Positions 33,598 through 42,331 are shown, counted from the first letter of the stretch. The stretch is 64,000 nucleotides of DNA from Actinomadura sp. NAK00032 (GCF_013364275.1 NZ_CP054932.1:620001-684000); one strand, 5' to 3'. The notes: generated by a model not told the origin, from the letters alone. Made by a program: numbers and translations.

Positions 33598-35751
33598 CTA
33601 AGCAGGGAAGACGAGGGTGCCCGCATCGCGCCGGAGCATCCGATGCGGGTTGCCGAGGCAGAGGATCGGACGGGCGCCGTCGAGGCCGAGGGCGCGCAGC
33701 CGGGCGGCCAGGGGGTCGTCGCCTGCTCCGACATGGAGTCGGGCCCGGGGCGCGGGGTGCAGCCTGGCCTGCCCATGGGTGTGGACGAGCGTGCGCAGCG
33801 TCGCGCCCGCGAGCGCCGAGTAGACGACCAGGTCGCCGGAGCGCGCCGGGCTGCTCGGGCCGAGCGGCCCGGCGAAGGTCAGAACGCGGTCATCCGGGGT
33901 GCCGACGGTGAGCGCGGCGGTACGGCCGTCCAGCCGGGCGCGGATCGGCGCGGTGAAGGCGTGCTCGCTCCACAGGTTGCGGTGGGCGGCCCCGGCGGCG
34001 GGAGTGCTCAGTGCGGTGGCGAGCGTCCACAGGCCGGCGCCGCGCAGGTGCGGGCGGCGCAGCAGGTCCAGCCAGACGCCGACGGGACGCGGGCACCACG
34101 GATCGTGGACCAGGACCCCGAGAGCCACCTCCTGGTGCGGCCCGAGCGTGCTCACCCGATGGTCGTGGACGGACAACGCGACCAGCGCCCGCGCACCGGC
34201 CCGCACCGCGACGGCTCCAACGGACTCCTCCAGGACGGCGGCGGCCGAAGCGGCGTCGACCGCGAACCAGGCCGTGAGCGCCGCCGCGTCCGACGTCCGC
34301 GCGGGCAACTCCACCGGGCCGTCGGGAGTGGGCTCGGCGCGGGCGGCGACCGTGAGGAACGGGAAGCCCTCCGGACGGCGCGCGTCGTCGTAGAGCTGGT
34401 AGAGCCGCCGGTGGACGACAGGGCCGTTGTAGGGCGCGAGCCGCTGTTCGATGTGCGCGCGCGCCTCCGGAAGGTCGTGCTCGATGTTGGCGGCGTAGTG
34501 CTCCAGCCGGTGGCAGGCGGGGAACATGTGCGTCGGGTCGGTGTAGTCCACGACGTACCGGCCGGGCCCCTCGGTGAAGCAGTTCCCGGCGCCCTGCCCG
34601 TCGAGGCTCGGGATGATGTCGTGCCGGTTGGTGACGCTGGCGACCCAGGTCGCCGGGTCCGCCGGGCTCTTGAAGTCGATCGGCGAGCCGATCGCGATGA
34701 CGTGGGTGAGCCGGTACCGGGCGTTGAGCGCGGCGTCCTGGCTGAGGCTCATGACCGCCGCGCCGCCCGCGCTGTGGCCGACCAGGGCGAGGTCGGCGCC
34801 GGCGGGGATCCGGTAGTCGTCGATGGCCTTGGCGAGGGCGCGGCTGTAGGGGCCGCTGTCCTGGACGGTGCTGCTGAACGCGCCGAGCAGGTCGGCGGGC
34901 GACGCGCCGTCCGGTGCGCCGAGCCGCATCCCGGGCGCCAGCACGACGTACCGCTCGGCGCCGTCGGGGCCGCGCACGGTGAGCAGCAGCGCGCGCCCGG
35001 TCGGCCCGACCGCGAGCAGGTCGCCGAGCAGGCCGAGCAGGGACGCCTCCGAGCAGAACCGCGCGGCCTCCGCAGCGGTCGGCTCGGCGCGCAGGGCGGC
35101 GCCGCGGCCCCGGTCCAGCCGCGCGATCGCGCGGTTGCTCAGCCCGGTCAGCGGATCGGCGGTCGCGGCGCCCGAGCCGGTGGCGATGAGCCAGGCGGTG
35201 TGGTCGTTCAGCGGGTTGCGGTCGAGCAGCGCCCGCAGCGCGAGGACCTCGCTGAAGACGGGGGACACCGCGCTCAGCGCGCCCGCCGCGCCGCGATCGG
35301 CGATCAGGTCGCGCAGTGCGGCGAGCACGCCGGACCGGCCCTCGCCGGCCGCCTCGACCAGCCGGCGCACCAGCGGGTCCTCGGTGAGCGCGGGCTCGGC
35401 GAGGGCGACCGCGGCGATGCGCAGCCGCAGCGACGTGGTCATGACCGCGACGGGCAGGCTCGGCGTCCCGGCGAACCCGCCGAGCTTGGCGCCGAGGACG
35501 CCGAGCACGCCGCCCGCCGGGGCCCAGCCGAGCCCGGCGGGGTCGGTGACGGCGCGGGCCAGCGCCCGCTGCGCCCGCCACCCCTCGCGCGGCGCGCGGC
35601 ACGCGGCCCCGGCGACCTGCGGATCGGACAGCGCCGCCGTGGCGTGCACGGACGCCTCGCGCAGCGTGTGCGCGATCTCGGCGAGCTCGCGGGCGGCGGC
35701 CGGCAGCAGCGCGCCCGGGTTCCCGCCGGCGGGGCCGGCGGGGGCGGTCAT
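33598..35751 (-). CDS. lipase-like alpha/beta hydrolase fused to an acetoacetate-decarboxylase-like domain
   Basis: A 717-residue protein with no signal peptide. After a helical N-terminal part (1-270), an alpha/beta hydrolase core shows the lipase elbow GHSAGG with Ser327 and a later VTNRHDIIPS and HMFPACHRLEHY region fitting the Asp and His. The C-terminal 230 residues (from about 490) resemble the acetoacetate-decarboxylase-like fold (LGPHQEVALGVLVH; LWSEHAFTAP), but lack the Schiff-base Lys of true decarboxylases. It may release fatty acid from lipid and act on the oxidised product. The ATG overlaps the dioxygenase stop (ATGA). The fusion is unusual. Confidence 0.7.
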   Translation of the reverse strand: MTAPAGPAGGNPGALLPAAARELAEIAHTLREASVHATAALSDPQVAGAACRAPREGWRAQRALARAVTDPAGLGWAPAGGVLGVLGAKLGGFAGTPSLPVAVMTTSLRLRIAAVALAEPALTEDPLVRRLVEAAGEGRSGVLAALRDLIADRGAAGALSAVSPVFSEVLALRALLDRNPLNDHTAWLIATGSGAATADPLTGLSNRAIARLDRGRGAALRAEPTAAEAARFCSEASLLGLLGDLLAVGPTGRALLLTVRGPDGAERYVVLAPGMRLGAPDGASPADLLGAFSSTVQDSGPYSRALAKAIDDYRIPAGADLALVGHSAGGAAVMSLSQDAALNARYRLTHVIAIGSPIDFKSPADPATWVASVTNRHDIIPSLDGQGAGNCFTEGPGRYVVDYTDPTHMFPACHRLEHYAANIEHDLPEARAHIEQRLAPYNGPVVHRRLYQLYDDARRPEGFPFLTVAARAEPTPDGPVELPARTSDAAALTAWFAVDAASAAAVLEESVGAVAVRAGARALVALSVHDHRVSTLGPHQEVALGVLVHDPWCPRPVGVWLDLLRRPHLRGAGLWTLATALSTPAAGAAHRNLWSEHAFTAPIRARLDGRTAALTVGTPDDRVLTFAGPLGPSSPARSGDLVVYSALAGATLRTLVHTHGQARLHPAPRARLHVGAGDDPLAARLRALGLDGARPILCLGNPHRMLRRDAGTLVFPA

Positions 35752-37343
35752 CGCGCGGCTCCTCGCCACGTCATGCTCACGAACCGGGGCCGCGGGTCCT
35801 CGGGGGTGTTGCGGGCGAGCACGTCGCCGAGCGTGCGGGTCTCGGCGATCGTCCGCAGGCCGCCGGGGGTGAAGGTCGCGGCGGTCAGCACCCGGGGGGC
35901 CAGCAGCGGGTTGGTGAGCGCCTGCGAGAACGCGTCGATCGCGATGATCTTGGTGAGCAGCGGCGGCAGGACGGCGGCGGGCGACCCGGGCTCCTCGGCG
36001 AACAGCCCGACGTACAGCTCCAGGTCGTCCACGCTGCGGTACCGGTCGGCGAGGGCCTCCCGCACGCGCGGGTCGCCGGAGACCTGGGCGAAGCCGCGCG
36101 CCCTGGGGAAGCGGCAGTGGGCGCGGTAGTCGTTGTAGGACGCCAGTTGCAAGGCGCGGGCGTCGGCGATCGAGGAGATCTCGACCTCGCGCAGGATCGG
36201 GTCGGTGTTGAACAGGCCGATGCGTCCGGCGCGCTGCTCGGAGGCGTCCTCGAAGAGCCTGCCGAGCCCGGGGCCGGGGATCAGGGCGCCGCCGAACAGC
36301 GTCCGGGCGGCGGGCAGTTCGGTGTCGCCGACGACCAGGCTGGACGGGATGAGGCTGTGCCAGCGGTAGACGAGGTTGAACTCGACCGACGCCCAGTTCT
36401 GCCGGTGCCAGGGCGCGTGCTGCAGCATCCGGGTGAGGCGGGGGTCGAGCAGGAACCGGAAGTGGTACGGCGTGATGTGGTTGATGTACTCCTCGACGAC
36501 CAGCCGGATGACCTCGACGATGACGATGTTGCGGGCGGTCTGGAAGAGCCGCTCGTCGTCCCAGCCGGGGTTCTCCGCCGCGAGCGTCCGCGCGACCCGG
36601 TTGTGCTCGCGCAGGAACAGCACCGTCATCATCGTGAAGCCGACCTGGACGTTGCCGCGGTCGCCGCCGGTCGCGAACAGGGTGTCGCGCTGCGCGTCGG
36701 TCAGCATGTCCATCCGGACCGCCGTCAGCGCCCAGAACTCCGGCTTGATCTTGCCGTTCTCGCAGAGGTAGGGCGGGAACTCGCCACCGTTGATCAGCTG
36801 GCTCTTGAGCAGCCCGCCCTCGCGGGCGCGCACGGCGTCGGTGGCCTCGGCGGTCAGCCCGTACAGCGGGTTGAGGTCGATCTCGTGGTTGGACGTGCTG
36901 CGCCGCGGGTCGCGGGGCTCCTCGGACTCGCCGCGCAGGAACCCGTCGGTGAACCACTGGGCGAAGTAGGCGAACAGGACGGTGGAGCGGGGGCAGGGCG
37001 TCATCTCGCCGTCGCGGGCGAACAGGTCGGCGGCCTGCTCGACCGTCGGGCGGCCGGTCTCCTGATCGGGGACGGGCGGCAGGTGCCGGCCGCTGTAGGT
37101 CCGGTCGGTCAGCGACGACCAGGACGTGTACGGCGCCATCGTGCTCAGCGGTTCGGGCCGGGGCGGCATCTCCCGGCAGGCCTGGTCGATCACGGCGGCG
37201 TTGATGCGGCGGCGCAGCGCGGTGGACGACTCGGCGAGCCGCCACAGCGGCCGGCCGTGGGTGAGCGCGAGGAACCGCAACCGGTTGCTGACGCCGTCGG
37301 AGGCGAAGCCGCGGGCGCTCGGGCGGGGCTTGCGCACGTTCAC
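35748..37343 (-). CDS. cyclooxygenase-like haem dioxygenase (animal-peroxidase superfamily)
   Basis: About 531 residues from GTG 37343, which overlaps the P450 stop (GTGA); GTG 37337 is an alternative. The segment EFNLVYRWHSLIP matches the cyclooxygenase/linoleate-dioxygenase core: Tyr326 corresponds to the radical Tyr385 and His329 to the proximal haem ligand His388 of COX. Upstream, FAQWFTDGF aligns with COX FAQHFTHQF, so Gln129 is kept but the distal His is Asp133. FLREHNRVARTL is also family-typical. The protein lacks a signal peptide, EGF and membrane-binding domains. It probably makes a fatty-acid hydroperoxide with O2, with little peroxidase activity. Confidence 0.85.
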   Translation of the reverse strand: MNVRKPRPSARGFASDGVSNRLRFLALTHGRPLWRLAESSTALRRRINAAVIDQACREMPPRPEPLSTMAPYTSWSSLTDRTYSGRHLPPVPDQETGRPTVEQAADLFARDGEMTPCPRSTVLFAYFAQWFTDGFLRGESEEPRDPRRSTSNHEIDLNPLYGLTAEATDAVRAREGGLLKSQLINGGEFPPYLCENGKIKPEFWALTAVRMDMLTDAQRDTLFATGGDRGNVQVGFTMMTVLFLREHNRVARTLAAENPGWDDERLFQTARNIVIVEVIRLVVEEYINHITPYHFRFLLDPRLTRMLQHAPWHRQNWASVEFNLVYRWHSLIPSSLVVGDTELPAARTLFGGALIPGPGLGRLFEDASEQRAGRIGLFNTDPILREVEISSIADARALQLASYNDYRAHCRFPRARGFAQVSGDPRVREALADRYRSVDDLELYVGLFAEEPGSPAAVLPPLLTKIIAIDAFSQALTNPLLAPRVLTAATFTPGGLRTIAETRTLGDVLARNTPEDPRPRFVSMTWRGAAR

Positions 37344-38593
37344 GCCCCCTCCCGCGCCGGAGCGTCGAACCGCAGCGGGAAGCCGTCGGGGAAGACGTCC
37401 CGGTCGCGGCGCACGTCCCCGCCCGCGCGCAGCCCCGGTCTCAGCATGACCCGGCGGACGGTCTCGGCGATCACGACCCGGCCCGGGTGCACGCCCAGGC
37501 AGGCGTGCGGGCCGTGCCCGAAGTGCATCCAGGCGTCCTCGGACCGGTCGGCCCGGAAGGCGGCAGGGTCGTCCACGGCGTCGTCGTCGAACATGGCGGA
37601 GGCGACCGCGGCCAGGACCAGCCGTCCGGCCGGGACGGTCTCGCCGCTGGGCAGGACGTGGTCGCGCACGGAGTAGCGGGCGATCATCTTGAGGAAGGGG
37701 TCGAAGCGCAGCGCCTCCCACACATGGCCGTCGAAGCGCTCGGGGTCGCCGGCGGCCGCAGCGGCGGCGGCGTGCAGGTCGGGCCGGCCGAGCAGCAGCG
37801 ACACCACGTTCGTCATGGACCCGGCGGCGTTCTCCACGAACCCGAGCAACGTGCCGGCGATGTTGACCGCGACGCGCTCGTCGTCGAAGCCGAGTTCGGC
37901 GGGCAGCCGGGTGCGGACCAGCCGGCCGAGCACGTCGGCGCCGTCGGGCGCCGCGCGCCGCTCGGCGACCAGGCCGCGCAGGTACGCCATCATCTCCGCG
38001 CCCGCCGCGACCGACGCCGCGTGCACCCCCGGATCACCGGCGAAGTTGGCGGTCACGTCGGTCATGATGGCCCGCGACCAGCGCGACAGCGTCGCCTCGT
38101 CCGGCCCGGGGAAGCCGAAGTAGCGGGCGCAGACCCTCAGCGGGACGCCCCGGAACACCTCCGCGACCGCGTCGAGGCCCCCGCCGGCGCCGTCGAGCGC
38201 CCCGTCCAGTGCCTCGTCGGCGAGCTCTCCCGCGAGCGCGCGCACGGCGGGCACGTCCTCGGGCGCGAGCATGACCCGCATCAGGCCCTTCTCCCGCCAG
38301 TTCATCGGGGTCCCGTCGCGGGTCAGCATGATCGGGGCGCCGAGCGCGGCCTCCATCGACGGACGGTAGGCGCTGACCGTGAACGCGGCCGGCCGCGACA
38401 GCACCTCGGTGACGTCGGCGTGCCGGGTGACCAGGGTGAAGGCCGGCGCCGCGAGGACGGGACGGTCCGCGCGCAGCTCGGCGAACAGCTCCCGCCAGTC
38501 GGTGCGCAGCCACCCGGCCAGCCGGGCCTGGGCGGCGGCCGGATCGGCCCGGACGAGGGCGTCGTAGGCGGCGAGGTACCCCTCTGGCTGCAT
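37340..38593 (-). CDS. cytochrome P450, candidate hydroperoxide-processing enzyme
   Basis: A 417-residue P450. The haem ligand is Cys365 in FGHGPHACLG, the K-helix ExxR is WEALRF, and the I-helix reads FVENAAGS, with Glu254-Asn255 and no Thr at the O2-activating position. Loss of that Thr and presence of an I-helix Asn are features of P450s that isomerise hydroperoxides (allene oxide synthases, linoleate diol synthases) rather than use O2. It is the first gene of an overlapping operon with a COX-like dioxygenase. ATG 38593 follows GGGAG at 8 bases. No redox partner genes are adjacent, which fits a redox-independent reaction. Confidence 0.85.
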   Translation of the reverse strand: MQPEGYLAAYDALVRADPAAAQARLAGWLRTDWRELFAELRADRPVLAAPAFTLVTRHADVTEVLSRPAAFTVSAYRPSMEAALGAPIMLTRDGTPMNWREKGLMRVMLAPEDVPAVRALAGELADEALDGALDGAGGGLDAVAEVFRGVPLRVCARYFGFPGPDEATLSRWSRAIMTDVTANFAGDPGVHAASVAAGAEMMAYLRGLVAERRAAPDGADVLGRLVRTRLPAELGFDDERVAVNIAGTLLGFVENAAGSMTNVVSLLLGRPDLHAAAAAAAGDPERFDGHVWEALRFDPFLKMIARYSVRDHVLPSGETVPAGRLVLAAVASAMFDDDAVDDPAAFRADRSEDAWMHFGHGPHACLGVHPGRVVIAETVRRVMLRPGLRAGGDVRRDRDVFPDGFPLRFDAPAREGA

Positions 38594-38792
38594 GGCATCA
38601 GCTCCCAAGTCGTGACCGGCCGGATCCAGAGAGTAAGAGTCGAAACCGTCACCGCCAAGAGATTTGGCACTTTGAGTAGTTAAGTAACTTCAGTCGGTGA
38701 TGGTTGCCTATCTGTCAGGCGACTGCCGTCCGCTGCGTCTCCGCAGTTCAATGGGCCCGACCTGTGGGTGGAACCGATGGCGGGAGGATCGG
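38594..38792. promoter_or_regulatory. divergent control region of the P450 operon and the desaturase
   Basis: 199 bases, less GC-rich than surroundings, between the P450 (minus) and desaturase (plus) starts. It contains an inverted repeat AGTTA-AG-TAACT at 38678-38689, centred about 90-110 bases from both starts, a plausible operator. No promoter hexamers can be named with confidence. Confidence 0.4.
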
Positions 38793-39755
38793 ATGGCGGA
38801 GGCGGATCGGGCGATGGGCGAGACGCTCCCGGTCTCCGTAACCCGCCGGCACGCCTACTTGATGGTCCTGGTCGTCATTCCGCCGTTAGCCGTGGTCGCG
38901 GCGGTGGCCGCCGCCTGGGGGCGCATGGTCGGGCCCGTCGACATCGCGCTCGCCCTGGTCATGTACACCGTCAACATCTTCGGCATCAGCGTCGGCTACC
39001 ACCGCCTGCTGACCCACCGCTCCTTCAAGTGCCCCCGTCCCGTCCGGGTGGCGTTCGCCCTCGCCGGTGCGCTGGCCCTTGAGGGGCCGCCCTCGCTGTG
39101 GGCCGCCGAACACCGCAGGCACCACAAGTACTCCGACAAGCCCGGCGACCCGCACTCGCCCTGGGCCTACGGCGACAGCGGCTTCGCGCTGGTGCGCGGC
39201 CTGCTGCACGCCCAGGTCGGCTGGTTCTACAGCGCCCGCAGGCGCTCCAACCGCGCGCACTGGGTGCCCGACCTGCTCGCCGACCGCGACATCCGCCGGG
39301 TGGACGCGGCCTACCCGGCGATCGCCGCCGCGTCCTTCCTGCTGCCCGCCGCGGCCGGCGGCCTGATCACCTGGTCGTGGACGGGCTTCTGGACGGCCCT
39401 CTTCTGGGCGGGCCTGGTGCGCTACGCGGTCGTCCACCACGTCACCTGGTCGGTGAACTCGATCGCGCACTGCTACGGAGACCAGGCCTTCACCACCCGC
39501 GACCATTCCTCGAACGTCCGCTGGGTGGCGATGTTGACCTTCGGCGAGGGCTGGCACAACTGGCACCACATCGAGCCGACCAGCGCCCGCCACGGCGTCC
39601 TCAAGGGCCAGACCGACCCCAGCGCCGCCCTGATCCGCCTCCTGGAGAAACTGGGCTGCGCTTACGACGTCCACTGGCCGTCCCAGGCGCGCATCGAAAT
39701 GCGAGCGAACCACTACGCCGACACCCGCGCAGCGCGAGAACCCAAGGCGAGTTGA
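38793..39755 (+). CDS. acyl-CoA desaturase (stearoyl-CoA delta-9 type)
   Basis: A 320-residue membrane di-iron desaturase. The three histidine boxes are intact: HRLLTH, HRRHH and HNWHH. Four transmembrane helices lie around residues 20-70 and 180-220. It introduces a cis double bond into saturated acyl-CoA. ATG 38793 has GGGAGG upstream; in-frame codons before it lack a ribosome site. It is transcribed divergently from the P450/dioxygenase operon, and its product, an unsaturated acyl chain, is what a COX-like dioxygenase needs. Confidence 0.92.
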   Translation: MAEADRAMGETLPVSVTRRHAYLMVLVVIPPLAVVAAVAAAWGRMVGPVDIALALVMYTVNIFGISVGYHRLLTHRSFKCPRPVRVAFALAGALALEGPPSLWAAEHRRHHKYSDKPGDPHSPWAYGDSGFALVRGLLHAQVGWFYSARRRSNRAHWVPDLLADRDIRRVDAAYPAIAAASFLLPAAAGGLITWSWTGFWTALFWAGLVRYAVVHHVTWSVNSIAHCYGDQAFTTRDHSSNVRWVAMLTFGEGWHNWHHIEPTSARHGVLKGQTDPSAALIRLLEKLGCAYDVHWPSQARIEMRANHYADTRAAREPKAS

Positions 39756-39780
39756 GCGGTGCGGTTCGCCCGCGTACGCG

Positions 39781-41262
39781 TCACTGGTCGACGTGCTCGG
39801 CCGCGTTCTTCGGGAGCGCGAACATCACAAGGGCCGCCACGGCGTAGAGCACGGCGGAGACGACGAGCACGATGCTGAGCGCGTCTCCGTAGTCGGCCTG
39901 GTCCGGTGCGCCGGTCGCCGACTCGGTGGCGGTGGTGAAGAAGAGCGTGCCGAGAACGGCGATGCCGACGGCGCCGCCGATCTGGTTGACGGTGGAGAGC
40001 ACGCCGCCCCCGGCGCCGGCGTCGCGCGCGGGGATTCCCGCGAGGACGACGTTGACGAGGATGGGGGCGCACAGCCCGAGCCCGAGGCCGCCGATGAAGA
40101 GGGCGAGGGCGAGCAGCGGGTATCCGGGGTCGCCGCCGTCCCTGACGACCGTCCACAGGAGGAGCTGCGATGCCGCGATGGTGAGCGACCCGGTGATCAG
40201 CAGTGCCCTCCCGGCCCTGGCGGCCAGCGCGACGCCGAGCCCCGAGGTGACGATCGAGCCGAGCGCGTAGGGCAGGATCACCAGGCCGGTCTCCCACGCC
40301 GTGCGGCCGGTGCCGTTCTGGAGGTAGACCGACAGGGTGAGGAAGAACGACCCGATGCCGCCGAAGAAGAGCACGGACGCGCACAGGCCGATCGCGAACG
40401 CGCGGATCCGGAGCAGGGCCGGGTCGAAGACGGGCTCGCTCCCGCGTCCGGCGAGGCGGCGCTCGTGGACGAGGAGGACCGCCAGCACGGCGATCCCGGC
40501 GGTGAGCAGGGCACAGCTGGTCCAGGTCCATCCCCGGGACTCGGTCTGGATGATCGGCAGCAGCAGGAGCAGGACGCCCGCCGCCGCGAGCAGCGCGCCC
40601 GGCAGGTCGAGCCGCGCGGTCGAGGCCGAGCGGGACTCCGGCAGCACCTTCGCGCCCATGACGAGCGCCAGGACCGAGACGGGCACGTTGATCCAGAAGA
40701 TGGTCCGCCAGCCCAGGCCGAACAGGTCGGCGTCGACGAGCAGCCCGCCGAGCAGCGGCCCCGCGACCGACGCGAGCCCCTGGACCGCCCCGTAGGCGCC
40801 GAACGCCCTGGCGCGCTCGCCCGGGGCGAACGACGCCCGGATGATCCCGAACACCTGCGGGACCATGATCCCCGCGGTCAGCCCCTGCGCGGCGCGGGTG
40901 CCGATGAGCATTCCCGGCCCGGCGGCCAGCGCGCAGAGCGCCGAGGTGAGCGTGAACCCGGTCAGCCCGATCATGAACAGGCGCTTGCGGCCGTACCGGT
41001 CGCCGAGCCGTCCGCCGGTGATCAGGCCCGCGCCCAGGGCGAGGAGGTAGGCGGCGATCGTCCACTGGATCTGGGCGTCGCCGGCCCCGAGGTCCCGGGC
41101 GATCGCCGGGGCCGCGACGGTGACGATCGTCCCGTCGAGGAGGTCCAGGAAGGAGCCGAAGAGCACCACCAGGAGCGCCGCGCTCGCGCCCGCGCCCGAG
41201 ACGAGCGCCGGCGCAGTGCCGGGCGGACGAGTGCCCTCGTGAGGGAGTTGTGAAGCGGTCAT
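39781..41262 (-). CDS. MFS exporter, DHA2 (14-TMS) family
   Basis: A 493-residue transporter with 14 predicted helices. Family motifs are visible: DLLDGTIVTVAAPAIARDL in helix 1, GGRLGDRYGRKRLF in the helix 2-3 loop, and GPLLGGLLVD in helix 5 (motif C of drug-H+ antiporters). It is divergent from a WYL-type regulator across an inverted repeat, so it is probably the regulated target. ATG 41262 is used; ATG 41274 in the same frame is an alternative. Substrate unknown. Confidence 0.88.
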   Translation of the reverse strand: MTASQLPHEGTRPPGTAPALVSGAGASAALLVVLFGSFLDLLDGTIVTVAAPAIARDLGAGDAQIQWTIAAYLLALGAGLITGGRLGDRYGRKRLFMIGLTGFTLTSALCALAAGPGMLIGTRAAQGLTAGIMVPQVFGIIRASFAPGERARAFGAYGAVQGLASVAGPLLGGLLVDADLFGLGWRTIFWINVPVSVLALVMGAKVLPESRSASTARLDLPGALLAAAGVLLLLLPIIQTESRGWTWTSCALLTAGIAVLAVLLVHERRLAGRGSEPVFDPALLRIRAFAIGLCASVLFFGGIGSFFLTLSVYLQNGTGRTAWETGLVILPYALGSIVTSGLGVALAARAGRALLITGSLTIAASQLLLWTVVRDGGDPGYPLLALALFIGGLGLGLCAPILVNVVLAGIPARDAGAGGGVLSTVNQIGGAVGIAVLGTLFFTTATESATGAPDQADYGDALSIVLVVSAVLYAVAALVMFALPKNAAEHVDQ

Positions 41263-41264
41263 GG

Positions 41265-41291
41265 CGGCAACCATCGCGGCTATAGTTGCCG
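41265..41291. promoter_or_regulatory. inverted repeat, probable WYL-regulator operator
   Basis: CGGCAAC (41265-41271) and GTTGCCG (41285-41291) form a 7-bp inverted repeat with a 13-base spacer between the divergent exporter and regulator genes. TATAGT at 41281-41286 inside it could be the -10 element of the regulator gene, 40 bases before its ATG. Confidence 0.55.
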
Positions 41292-41325
41292 CCGAGTGAC
41301 CGCTTTGTCGTGAGGAACGGGAGCC

Positions 41326-42297
41326 ATGGCCGCCACCTCCGCCCGGACGCTCAAGCTGCTGTCGGTCTTCGGGACCGGCGCGACGCTGACCGCCGCCGAC
41401 CTCGCCGCCCGGCTCGGGACGTCGGTGCGGACCGTCCGGCGCGACATCGACACGCTCCGGGAACTCGGGTACGAGATCGAGGCCGTGCGCGGTGCGGGCG
41501 GCGGCTACCGGCTCGGCCGCGCCACCCGGCTGCCGCCGGTCGTCTTCGACGAGGACCAGGCCGTCGCGGCGGCCGTCGCGCTCCAGACCGTCCCGGCGAT
41601 CCTGTCCGGCGTCCGGGAGAACGCCGCCCGCGCCCTCGCCACGCTGCGCCAGGCGATGCCCGCCCGCAGCCGCGTCCACGCCGAAGCGTTCACCGTCTCC
41701 GCGGCGCGCAACTACTGGGAGTTCCCCGCGGCGCCCATCGACGCGGAGGCCGTCCGCGCCATCGGCGGCGCGATCAACCGGCGGCACGTCGTCCGCGCCG
41801 ACTGCACCGGCGAGGACGGAACGGTGACGCTCACGCTGGAACCGCACGACCTCGTCGTGTGGGCGGCCCGCTGGTACCTCGTCGCGTTCGAACCGGACGC
41901 CGGCCGGTGGCGCGCGATGCGCGTCGACCGCCTCGACCTGCGCATGCCCACCGGGACGCCCTTCGAGCGGCGCGACGTCCCGCACGGCGATCCGGCCGCC
42001 TTCGTCATGAGCACGCACGACCGCGGCGACACCCCGGCGGAATGGCCGTGCCGCGGCTCCGCGCTCGTCGCGCTGCCCGCCCCCGTCGTCGCCAGGTTCG
42101 CCCCGGGCGGATCGACGGTCGAGCACGAGACGGACTCCAGTTGCCGGCTCACGCTCGGCGCCTGGTCATGGGCCGGAGTGGCAGGACTCCTGCTGACCTT
42201 CGACGCCGATATGGCGGACATCCGACCGGCAGAACTCAGGCAGGCCCTGCGCTCCCTGCGCGACCGTATCGACAAAGCACTCGGCCAGGCCCCCTGA
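41326..42297 (+). CDS. WYL-domain transcriptional regulator (YafY/DeoR-like HTH)
   Basis: A 323-residue protein. The N-terminal helix-turn-helix (residues 5-60; LAARLGTSVRTVRRDIDTLREL) is followed by a WYL ligand domain around residues 140-220 (WAARWYLVAFEPDAGRWRAMRVDRL, with the Trp-Tyr-Leu signature) and a C-terminal WCX extension. WYL domains bind nucleic acid or small ligands and occur in stress and DNA-damage regulators. GGGAG precedes the ATG. It probably controls the divergent DHA2 exporter. Confidence 0.9.
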   Translation: MAATSARTLKLLSVFGTGATLTAADLAARLGTSVRTVRRDIDTLRELGYEIEAVRGAGGGYRLGRATRLPPVVFDEDQAVAAAVALQTVPAILSGVRENAARALATLRQAMPARSRVHAEAFTVSAARNYWEFPAAPIDAEAVRAIGGAINRRHVVRADCTGEDGTVTLTLEPHDLVVWAARWYLVAFEPDAGRWRAMRVDRLDLRMPTGTPFERRDVPHGDPAAFVMSTHDRGDTPAEWPCRGSALVALPAPVVARFAPGGSTVEHETDSSCRLTLGAWSWAGVAGLLLTFDADMADIRPAELRQALRSLRDRIDKALGQAP

Positions 42298-42331
42298 ATC
42301 AATTGAGGCCAATCGTCATTCGCGCCGCAGG

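Noticed and set aside
33382..36129. 915-codon open frame on the plus strand
   Set aside because: Antisense to the lipase-ADC and dioxygenase genes, low-complexity composition, no ribosome site; the minus-strand genes carry clear motifs.
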